NCBI GenBank assembly: GCA_947631195.1
Contig: CANRKK010000002.1
Location: forward strand, 1 to 64,000
DNA length: 64,000 nt
Source of the DNA: an uncultured Clostridia bacterium
GTDB taxonomy: Bacteria; Bacillota; Clostridia; Christensenellales; Borkfalkiaceae
Reading direction: 5' to 3'
The notes beneath the pieces were generated by a model that had not been told where the DNA came from, made no database searches, and saw nothing but the letters and a program-made list of their open reading frames with translations. The position numbers were made by a program, and so were the translations under genes. Position 1 is the first letter of the stretch; each line of letters starts with the position of its first letter. Below are positions 25,312 to 30,661 of this stretch, one piece after another.

Positions 25312-25650
25312 ATGCCAAAGAAAAATAAGAGATTTCAAAGACATTTCCGTAAATTCCACGGAAAGCAAACAACGGGTCATCCATCATATGTTTATGACAA
25401 CACGGGTAAAGTTTATAAAGTCGTAGGTATAACCGAAGGTTCGAGTACAAACGGTGTAGATAATATTCCGCTTGACGAAAACCCGGAGCCAAATAACAAT
25501 ACCCGTGCATACATACGTCCTGTTCCTATTGACGTACCCAATGGCACAAAAAGTGTAAAGTTAAACGGTTGGAAGTTTGCAAAAAGCGATAAGCCAAAAG
25601 TACAAGCCGTTATTGACGGTAAATATAAGAAAAAGCCCCGTAAAAGATAG
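25312..25650 (+). CDS. Small basic protein, 112 aa
   Basis: A 112-residue protein with Lys/Arg-rich ends (PKKNKRFQRHFRKFHGKQ and GKYKKKPRKR) and a neutral middle. It begins two bases after the previous stop, behind AGGAA, so it belongs to the same operon. The basic ends suggest nucleic acid binding. No family recognised. Its last codons are part of the segment duplicated at 26282-26315. Confidence 0.5.
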   Translation: MPKKNKRFQRHFRKFHGKQTTGHPSYVYDNTGKVYKVVGITEGSSTNGVDNIPLDENPEPNNNTRAYIRPVPIDVPNGTKSVKLNGWKFAKSDKPKVQAVIDGKYKKKPRKR

Positions 25651-25814
25651 CGGGGCATAAAAAAAGAAAAGGTTGCGAGCGATAGTCGCTTATTCGCACC
25701 GTTCAAGCCGATTAAGGCGAACAAATAACCTTTTCTGTTATTTATTATACGGCATCATTTGCCGTAAGTCAACAAATTTAAAAAGCAAAATAAAAATTGA
25801 AAGTGTACTTTCAA
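25634..25814 (+). repeat. Structured direct repeat, copy 1
   Basis: Contains, in order: a GCCCCG/CGGGGC hairpin; a closing stem AGAAAAGGTT/AACCTTTTCT (25665-25674 with 25727-25736) enclosing two hairpins (GCGA/TCGC, and GTTC/GAAC at 25701-25722); the hairpin TACGGCA/TGCCGTA; and the palindrome at 25797-25814. Copy 2 at 26296-26490 keeps the architecture with changed stem sequences. It may be an origin, packaging or regulatory structure. Confidence 0.65.
25797..25814. promoter_or_regulatory. Operator-like palindrome 1
   Basis: TTGAAAGTGTACTTTCAA: arms TTGAAAGT/ACTTTCAA around GT. It lies just before the gene at 25830. Related sites are at 26473-26490 and 29582-29598. Confidence 0.5.
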
Positions 25815-25829
25815 AAAGGACGGTTATAA

Positions 25830-26051
25830 ATGGGTTGTACGTTTAAGGACATTTTAACGGGCGAGGAGCTTACAAAAGAAAATTTTATCCGTTGTTTGGA
25901 CGGTTATTTAAATTCGGTAACGGCTGTCAATGCGAGTGTAACGGTAAATCTTTTATTGTACATGGAACGGGCTTTGGAAGTTGGCGGCGCGGATTTGGCT
26001 AATGTAATTATCGGCCGCGTTATGGCAGATTTGTACTGTCTATCCGATTAA
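25830..26051 (+). CDS. Small protein of unknown function, 73 aa
   Basis: A 73-residue soluble, mostly helical, slightly acidic protein. It begins after GGACGG, just downstream of palindrome 1. Its 3' end overlaps the 3' end of the opposite-strand gene 26020-26235 by 32 bp. With that gene it forms a small cassette between the two structured repeats. No family recognised. Confidence 0.45.
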   Translation: MGCTFKDILTGEELTKENFIRCLDGYLNSVTAVNASVTVNLLLYMERALEVGGADLANVIIGRVMADLYCLSD

Positions 26052-26235
26052 GATATTCTTGCGGATTTTCTTCGTAGGCATTTTTGCATATAGCGTAAAA
26101 TTTATACAGCCATTGTTGTTTACAGCAATTGCAAAATAAAATTTTATTGTTTTCGTCATACTCTATGTTTCCATTACATATGGGGCAGTTGCGGTCTGAC
26201 AAATACATTATTTCGTAAGGCGTTAATAAATTCAT
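26020..26235 (-). CDS. Zinc-ribbon protein on the opposite strand
   Basis: A 71-residue protein with CPICNGN and CNCCKQQW, two Cys pairs forming a zinc ribbon. It is the only clear minus-strand gene in the element. I choose the ATG at 26235 because it sits 6 nt after the -10 TACAAT of a good promoter (TTGATT, 17 bp), implying a leaderless mRNA. The hairpin at 25635-25656, followed by TTTTTC on the minus strand, may end the transcript. It may be a regulator expressed in the lysogenic state; that is inference. Confidence 0.5.
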   Translation of the reverse strand: MNLLTPYEIMYLSDRNCPICNGNIEYDENNKILFCNCCKQQWLYKFYAICKNAYEENPQEYLNRIDSTNLP

Positions 26236-26241
26236 ATTTGT

Positions 26242-26270
26242 ATTGTAGCAAAATAAAGTTGAAAAATCAA
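26242..26270 (-). promoter_or_regulatory. Promoter of the minus-strand zinc-ribbon gene
   Basis: On the minus strand TTGATT, a 17-bp spacer and TACAAT, with six bases between the -10 box and the ATG at 26235. It predicts a leaderless transcript opposing the phage operon. Confidence 0.55.
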
Positions 26271-26295
26271 TAGAAAAATATTGACGGTAAATATA

Positions 26296-26490
26296 AGAAA
26301 AAGCCCCGTAAAAAATAACGGAGCATAAAAAAGAAAGGTCGGGGAACCGAAACTTAATTCGTTTTTTCGCCAACGTTCAAGCCTGTTACGACGAACTAAT
26401 CACAACCTTTCTGTTATTTATTATACGGCATCATTTGCCGTAAGTCAATAAATTTTAAAAGCAAAATAAAAATTGAAAGTGCACTTTCAA
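26296..26490 (+). repeat. Structured direct repeat, copy 2
   Basis: Closing stem AGAAAGGT/ACCTTTCT (26332-26339 with 26405-26412), inner hairpin GTTC/GAAC (26375-26396), the identical TACGGCA/TGCCGTA hairpin and palindrome 2. The middle differs strongly from copy 1, yet the helices persist. The leading hairpin carries a change (GCCCCG/CGGAGC) that pairs only as G-U in minus-strand RNA. Confidence 0.65.
26473..26490. promoter_or_regulatory. Operator-like palindrome 2
   Basis: TTGAAAGTGCACTTTCAA is a perfect 18-bp palindrome, 18 bp before the gene at 26508. Confidence 0.55.
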
Positions 26491-26507
26491 AAATCGGGGG
26501 TTAACAT

Positions 26508-26735
26508 ATGCAGGAAGTTATAGATATAAACAGCTTGACCCAAACGCAATACGAGAATTTATATAAGTCGGCTGCGCGGGCGTTGCATACGCTCCGCAAG
26601 TTTATTACCATTGAGAGCGTATCTCGATGCGAAAACGGCAAAACCGTTTTAAAAATAAAGCGCAAGGGCGCGTTTTATCCTTATAAGGTCGTTATGCAGG
26701 ACAATCGTTTTGAGGAAATCGGGGTGATAATATGA
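26508..26735 (+). CDS. Small protein of unknown function, 75 aa
   Basis: A 75-residue soluble protein, helical N-terminal half and beta-rich C-terminal half (TVLKIKRKGAFYPYKVVM). It starts after GGGGG, downstream of palindrome 2, and overlaps the next gene by 4 bp. Probably part of a replication-region operon with the genes to 28185. No family recognised. Confidence 0.5.
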   Translation: MQEVIDINSLTQTQYENLYKSAARALHTLRKFITIESVSRCENGKTVLKIKRKGAFYPYKVVMQDNRFEEIGVII

Positions 26736-26974
26736 CAACGCTGCAGGAAAAACTTGCTTTCAATAAAAAGCGTGGCACGCAGTTTTCGGCGGGTTATATT
26801 CTGGGCGTTAGAACCTATCAGAAATATCCGCTAAAAGACAGAAAAGGCAAGCAGGCCGCAAAAAAAGCTATCGACGAATTTTCTAAAATGGCGCGTAACG
26901 GCGACGAATTTGCTAAGGGCATAATGTGCGGTATCAGAGATGCCGCAAACGAACGCAAAGCTAAAAAGAATTAG
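26732..26974 (+). CDS. Small basic protein of unknown function, 80 aa
   Basis: An 80-residue, Lys-rich, helical soluble protein (KDRKGKQAAKKAIDEFSKMA) overlapping the preceding gene by ATGA. It ends 74 bp before rep, with tandem mini-hairpins in between. It may assist replication; nothing in the sequence proves it. Confidence 0.5.
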   Translation: MTTLQEKLAFNKKRGTQFSAGYILGVRTYQKYPLKDRKGKQAAKKAIDEFSKMARNGDEFAKGIMCGIRDAANERKAKKN

Positions 26975-26996
26975 CTTTTATTTAATGGAAAAATAT

Positions 26997-27027
26997 CCCG
27001 CAACGCGGGTGTTTTCCCCGTAAGGGG
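26997..27027 (+). other. Tandem mini-hairpins before rep, copy B
   Basis: CCCGC-AAC-GCGGG (26997-27009) and CCCC-GTAA-GGGG (27016-27027), the second with a GNRA tetraloop, each followed by TGTT. They lie in the rep leader and could control Rep synthesis. Confidence 0.45.
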
Positions 27028-27048
27028 TGTTTAAAAAGGAGTGAAAAA

Positions 27049-28185
27049 ATGAATATAAACAGTTTAATACAGACGGACGACTTTGCGGGGTGTCCGTTCC
27101 CTTTTTTCAGCGAACCGCAAAAAGGTTTTAAAAAAGTATGCAAGATATATAATGACGGCGGGCATTATATAGCTACGCTTGTGCCCCGTTTAAACAAACG
27201 TAAACCGTACACCACTGCGCAAAGGGTTAAAAAAGCAGACGGTTATACCGATTGGCAAAGGGATATGGTTTATAACAGAATAATACGCAACAAACGTTAC
27301 GAGATCGAAAATGCCAGATTGCGGAGGTTTTCTTCTAAGCACGGTTTAACCCCGGAGCGGTCTGCAGTATGCGAGCGTTCCGCTGCGGATATTCTTTTTG
27401 ACAGTTTATATTTCCAAGCCTTTAAAACGGGTTTAAAAGATAATAAGTTAGACAAACCCATGACGGATTTTATTAAGGCGGGCATGCTTGAATTATTCCC
27501 CGACATGGAAAATCTTGACGGATATATTGCCGACAGGATAAAGCGCAAATTAAATAATTTGTTGCACCGTAAAAAGCGATTCCGCCGCAAGGCGTATTTA
27601 AACGAGTGGAATTATTTTGTCACGTTCACCTATGACGACCAAAAGCAGACTGCCGAGAGCTTTAAAAAGCGGCTGCGTAAATGCTTGTCGAATTTACATA
27701 CCCGCCGTGGCTGGCGGTATATGGGCGTGTTTGAGGAAGCTCCCGAAACGGGTCGCCTGCATTTCCACGGGCTTTTATATGTACCTGCGGGGGAATTGAT
27801 AGGCAATATAACGGAAATTCAAGATTACAGTACGGCGCAAGGCAAAATGCAAACACGGTTTGAAAATGACTTTTTTGCCAAAGCGTTTGGCCGAAATGAT
27901 TTCAGCGAGGTAAGCAAAAGCGAGATGAAAAACGGAAAGAGCGTTGAGTATATATTGAAATACATAGGCAAGACAAATGAGAAGATTTGCTATTCGCGGG
28001 GGATTCCCACGGAGATTTGCAGGGAAATCGACGGAGAGGACATTATAACCGAGTTGCGGGACTTCGGCGTTAAGTTTGTGCTTTTTGACGATATTATAGA
28101 TTGGGAGCGTGATATAATGCGCTACCGCTATAATAAGCAAATGAACTTTGCGGATTTGCTCTGCAATCCACGTTTAGCAGCGTAA
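27049..28185 (+). CDS. HUH rolling-circle replication initiator (Rep)
   Basis: A 378-residue protein. Motif 1 is YFVTFTYDD (about 188-196). Motif 2 is GRLHFHGLLY with the metal-binding pair H238 and H240. Motif 3 is VEYILKYIGK with the candidate nicking tyrosine Y301 and a second tyrosine Y305. This is the HUH endonuclease pattern of rolling-circle initiators in inoviruses and microviruses. It would nick the double-stranded origin to make viral single strands. The N-terminal about 180 residues are family-specific. The start follows AAGGAG. The GC-rich hairpin cluster immediately downstream is the likely origin. Confidence 0.85.
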   Translation: MNINSLIQTDDFAGCPFPFFSEPQKGFKKVCKIYNDGGHYIATLVPRLNKRKPYTTAQRVKKADGYTDWQRDMVYNRIIRNKRYEIENARLRRFSSKHGLTPERSAVCERSAADILFDSLYFQAFKTGLKDNKLDKPMTDFIKAGMLELFPDMENLDGYIADRIKRKLNNLLHRKKRFRRKAYLNEWNYFVTFTYDDQKQTAESFKKRLRKCLSNLHTRRGWRYMGVFEEAPETGRLHFHGLLYVPAGELIGNITEIQDYSTAQGKMQTRFENDFFAKAFGRNDFSEVSKSEMKNGKSVEYILKYIGKTNEKICYSRGIPTEICREIDGEDIITELRDFGVKFVLFDDIIDWERDIMRYRYNKQMNFADLLCNPRLAA

Positions 28186-28258
28186 TATAACGCCGAAAAA
28201 CAAAATATGTAAATCTTCTGCACCTATGTATTTTTATACGGTGCTTTTTGGCGTTATG

Positions 28259-28268
28259 CCCGCAAGGG
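28259..28268 (+). other. Mini-hairpin after rep, copy C
   Basis: CCC-GCAA-GGG followed by TGTTTTTTTGCC. This version has a T run and could terminate the rep transcript. Confidence 0.45.
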
Positions 28269-28317
28269 TGTTTTTTTGCCTTTGGCAATGTTTTTCGCGG
28301 TTTTTACTTTCGGTAAA

Positions 28318-28455
28318 GGGGGCGAGGCTTGCCCGCCCCCGCCGGAGCAAACGTTTTTGGGCTCGGTTTATCGGTCTGTTTGCCGGTAAACAGCGCGCCA
28401 CCTTGGCACGGCGCGCGCCAGCGCGCCGCTCGTCTATGACAAGGTGGCGCGCTGT
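28318..28455 (+). other. Nested GC-rich hairpin cluster, candidate replication origin
   Basis: GGGGGCG/CGCCCCC (28318-28340), CTGTTT/AAACAG (28376-28393), and a 16-bp perfect inverted repeat ACAGCGCGCCACCTTG (28390-28405) with its complement at 28440-28455. The last encloses a 7-bp stem GGCGCGC-GCCA-GCGCGCC (28410-28427). The GC content contrasts with the A/T-rich element. The position between rep and the transposase fits a rolling-circle origin. No convincing gene in 28186-28528. Confidence 0.55.
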
Positions 28456-28477
28456 ACTCTCTGCGGCCTTTAAGACA

Positions 28478-28505
28478 TTGAAATTTAACAAAAATCAACT
28501 ATAAT
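28478..28505 (+). promoter_or_regulatory. Promoter of the transposase gene
   Basis: TTGAAA (28478-28483), 16 bp, TATAAT (28500-28505), 23 bp upstream of the ATG at 28529. Confidence 0.65.
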
Positions 28506-28528
28506 ACGAAAGATAGGACGGTGATTGA

Positions 28529-29578
28529 ATGAAACGGAAAGGAACGAAAGATTTAACGCTTACACAGCGCAGGGAATTGGAAAACTATTTAAAAGCGGGT
28601 TTACATAAAAAGCGCATCGCCGAGCTTTTGGGCGTGTGCCTTGCAACAGTGTATAACGAGCTTGCCCGCGGCAAATGCACTCAAAAAGTATACAGTTATA
28701 CCGACTATTGGGGCGAGAATCATTATAGGCAGGTTACTGCATATAGTGCGGATATTGCCGAGTATAATTATCGTCTCAATCAATCTTCGCACGGTGCACC
28801 TTTAAAAAGCGGCAACGACTTTACGCTTGTGCGGGAAATTGAAAACCGCGTAATTAACGGCAAGTTGAGCCCGTGCGCCGCTCTCGGACGGATAAAGCGG
28901 GAAAATGCTTGCAATACCTCAATCAGTAAAACTACGCTTTATCGTTATATCCGTGCGGGATATATATTTACACGGATAACCATGCAGGACGTAAAATTAA
29001 AAAAGCGGCATTATCAAAAAGCGACAGTTAAACGCCCGCCGAAAGGCACGAGTATAGAAAAACGTCCTGCCGGGATTGCCGCCCGCGATTCTTTCGGGCA
29101 TTGGGAAATGGACTGTATTTTAAGCAAAAAATATACAAAAGATACGTTGCTTACATTTACCGAGCGGTTGACCCGCTTTGAAATCATGTTTAAAATGCCA
29201 AATCATAAGGCCGAAACGGTTGTTAGGTATGTGAATAAACTTGAAAAGCGGTTTGGCAAGAGATTCCGACAGCTTTTTAAAAGCATAACTGTGGATAACG
29301 GCGTTGAATTCAGTGATTTTAAAGGCCTTGAAAAATCTATTTACGGCGGTAAGCGGACGAGCGTTTATTACTGCCACCCTTATACTTCATGCGAACGCGG
29401 AAGTAACGAACGGTTAAACCGTGAGATACGGCGGCTTATTCCGAAAGGGACGGATTTATCCATCATAAGCGACAAGCGCATTAAGGACGTTGAAACTTGG
29501 GTCAACAATTATCCGCGGGAAATCTTCGGATATGCGACCAGCGCGGAAATGTTCGCTTTACAGCTACAAGCGATTTAA
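28529..29578 (+). CDS. IS30-family DDE transposase
   Basis: A 349-residue transposase. The N-terminal helix-turn-helix (KKRIAELLGVCLATVYNELARG, in part) resembles the IS30 'xIAxxLGxxxSTVxREL' domain. The DDE core has D195 in HWEMDCIL, D256 in TVDNGVEF and the Glu in CERGSNERLNREIRR (E289 or E294). IS30 enzymes often move through circular intermediates. It has its own promoter and is the last gene of the element. It probably integrates the phage circle; filamentous Spiroplasma phages provide precedent. No separate insertion-sequence ends flank it, so it looks like a phage gene rather than a passenger. Confidence 0.85.
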   Translation: MKRKGTKDLTLTQRRELENYLKAGLHKKRIAELLGVCLATVYNELARGKCTQKVYSYTDYWGENHYRQVTAYSADIAEYNYRLNQSSHGAPLKSGNDFTLVREIENRVINGKLSPCAALGRIKRENACNTSISKTTLYRYIRAGYIFTRITMQDVKLKKRHYQKATVKRPPKGTSIEKRPAGIAARDSFGHWEMDCILSKKYTKDTLLTFTERLTRFEIMFKMPNHKAETVVRYVNKLEKRFGKRFRQLFKSITVDNGVEFSDFKGLEKSIYGGKRTSVYYCHPYTSCERGSNERLNREIRRLIPKGTDLSIISDKRIKDVETWVNNYPREIFGYATSAEMFALQLQAI

Positions 29579-29581
29579 TAT

Positions 29582-29598
29582 TTGAAAGTGTACTTTCA
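29582..29598. promoter_or_regulatory. Operator-like palindrome 3
   Basis: TTGAAAGTGTACTTTCA lies immediately after the transposase stop. Same motif as at 25797 and 26473. Confidence 0.45.
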
Positions 29599-29607
29599 TA
29601 TTGTTCA

Positions 29608-29634
29608 AGCCGCCGCAAGACGGCTGTTTTGCTT
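29608..29634 (+). terminator. Terminator after the transposase
   Basis: AGCCG (29608-29612) pairs with CGGCT (29621-29625), followed by GTTTTGCTTT. Confidence 0.5.
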
Positions 29635-29637
29635 TAC

Positions 29638-29687
29638 GAGATTTATTTTAATCTCTGGTTTTTCATACCTTTACAGGATATGAAAAA
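29638..29687 (+). other. Hairpins in the right-end non-coding region
   Basis: GAGATT/AATCTC (29638-29655), and TTTTTCATA-CCT...AGG-TATGAAAAA (29659-29687), a 12-bp stem with one bulge. Together with the left end they would form one non-coding region of roughly 350 nt in the circular form. The remainder to 29790 is A/T-rich without a gene. Confidence 0.5.
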
Positions 29688-29765
29688 TAAAATACCCGCC
29701 GAAACTCACCATTTCAGCGGACATTTTACTATTCATTTAAAAAATTTTTTGAAATTCAAAAAAAA

Positions 29766-29787
29766 TTCTATAAAATTCCTTGACTTT
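29766..29787 (-). repeat. Imperfect terminal inverted repeat, right
   Basis: Counterpart of 18318-18339 with 14 of 22 matching positions, ending 3 bp before the right direct repeat. Confidence 0.4.
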
Positions 29788-29808
29788 TCAATTTACGGGC
29801 GGTATTTT
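29780..29808 (+). promoter_or_regulatory. Outward promoter at the right end; -35 of the circle-junction promoter
   Basis: TTGACT (29780-29785), 17 bp, TATTTT (29803-29808) overlapping the direct repeat. In the circular form the same -35 would be joined to TATTGT from the left end and point into the phage operon. Confidence 0.5.
29791..29806 (+). repeat. Right 16-bp terminal direct repeat (attR-like)
   Basis: ATTTACGGGCGGTATT, identical to 18300-18315. It marks the right boundary of the element. Confidence 0.75.
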
Positions 29809-29850
29809 AATCACTGACGGCGCGTTTTTGCGCGTTTTTTGGAGAAAATA

Positions 29851-30032
29851 GTTCACAAAAATGCCAAGCAGTCCGTGCTTGGCATTTTTCGTGATTTTTA
29901 GGAGCTGTCTCACACGGCGTAAGGAACAACGCCGTGTTCGGGCACCGTGCGCGCCTTGCACTATGCGCGCACTCTTCTCGCGCGGCACGCACAGCGCACT
30001 GTGCTGTGCTATGAAATGTCTCGCTCGTCCTG
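29851..30032 (+). repeat. Dispersed composite hairpin element, copy left of the helicase gene
   Basis: An 18-bp hairpin around CCAAGCA/TGCTTGG (29853-29894), then ACACGGCGT/ACGCCGTGT (29912-29937), then a CACAG/CTGTG hairpin near 29990-30010. The same composite lies in the same orientation at 36401-36578, flanking the giant helicase gene, with compensatory base changes in all three stems. The second part alone recurs at 2341-2491 and 37109-37262. Confidence 0.65.
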
Positions 30033-30661
30033 CCGAGGGCTCCCTTTGGGAAACGGCAGAGGCGAAAGCCGAAGAATCTGTCGCAGAGCGACTTTTTAAA
30101 ATGTGTACACGGTTAAACGTGTCATTCCGAGTCGCGGAGCGCGAGGTAATCCCCTCGTGGATTGGTCGATGCAATTTAAGGTTACTATTCCAAACAGCCA
30201 AGAGCCGCCACCGTGGGATTCTCTCACTCAATCGCCCACTTCGTGGGTCTCATATCGTTCGAAATGACAAGCCTTAATTGGCTTTTCAATTATTGAAAAT
30301 TGCGAAGCAATTTATATCGTTCTGCCGTTTCCCGCAAAGCGGGAGCCCTCGGCAGAGCAGCGGCGGCGAAGCCGCCTCGCGCGAAATGACACGGCTTAAC
30401 TTGCGTTGTAATTATTGAAAATTGCGGCGCGATTATTTAATGTCGGTTGAAACAATTTTGTAGCGCTCAGCGGAATGAATGGCTAACGCACGTTGAGGCT
30501 TTAACGCTCGGTATGTCCAAAAAAATTTTTAAAATAATTTACGGCGCATAAAACGGCCGCCGCGGGCGGGCCCGCGGCGGCACAAAGCAGTATAAAGCAG
30601 TGCAAATCAACACAATCAACACAATTCGGCACAAGTTTGTTAAATGTTGCAACAAAAATAT
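30033..30661. repeat. Gene-free repeat block downstream of the helicase
   Basis: Contains 'CTCCCTTTGGGAAACGGCAGA' -type segments (in part) at about 30045 and in reverse at 30330, GGGATTCTCTC/GAAATGAC segments at about 30215-30270, and a GCTCAGCGGAATG segment at about 30460-30520. A GC hairpin CGCCGCGGGC/GCCCGCGGCG at about 30557-30580 may terminate the helicase transcript. No convincing gene. Confidence 0.5.

Larger units (their letters stand above)
18300..29806 (+). mobile_element. Integrated inovirus-like (filamentous phage) element with IS30-type transposase
   Basis: An 11.5-kb block of lower GC, almost all genes on the plus strand and tightly overlapping. It is bounded by the 16-bp direct repeat ATTTACGGGCGGTATT (18300-18315 and 29791-29806). 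Hallmarks are a Zot/pI-type assembly ATPase (24087-24902), an HUH rolling-circle initiator (27049-28185), several exported or membrane proteins just before the ATPase, and many stem-loops as in ssDNA genomes. The last gene is an IS30-family transposase; Spiroplasma filamentous phages (SpV1) are known to carry IS30/IS3-type transposases. No canonical short major coat protein is recognisable. It may be a complete provirus. Confidence 0.75.

Noticed and set aside
28226-28504. A 92-codon frame between rep and the transposase
   Set aside because: Very Arg/Ala-rich, no ribosome binding site, and it coincides with the GC-rich hairpin cluster; better explained as structure than as a gene.
28529-29578. 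The transposase as a separate insertion sequence inside the phage
   Set aside because: No inverted repeats or target duplications directly flank the gene; the terminal repeats enclose the whole element.
29807-30277. Long frames on both strands in the repeat block, with similar peptides in other copies
   Set aside because: The similarity between copies follows hairpin pairing, not codons; stems covary while the reading frame shifts, so they are repeat-derived.
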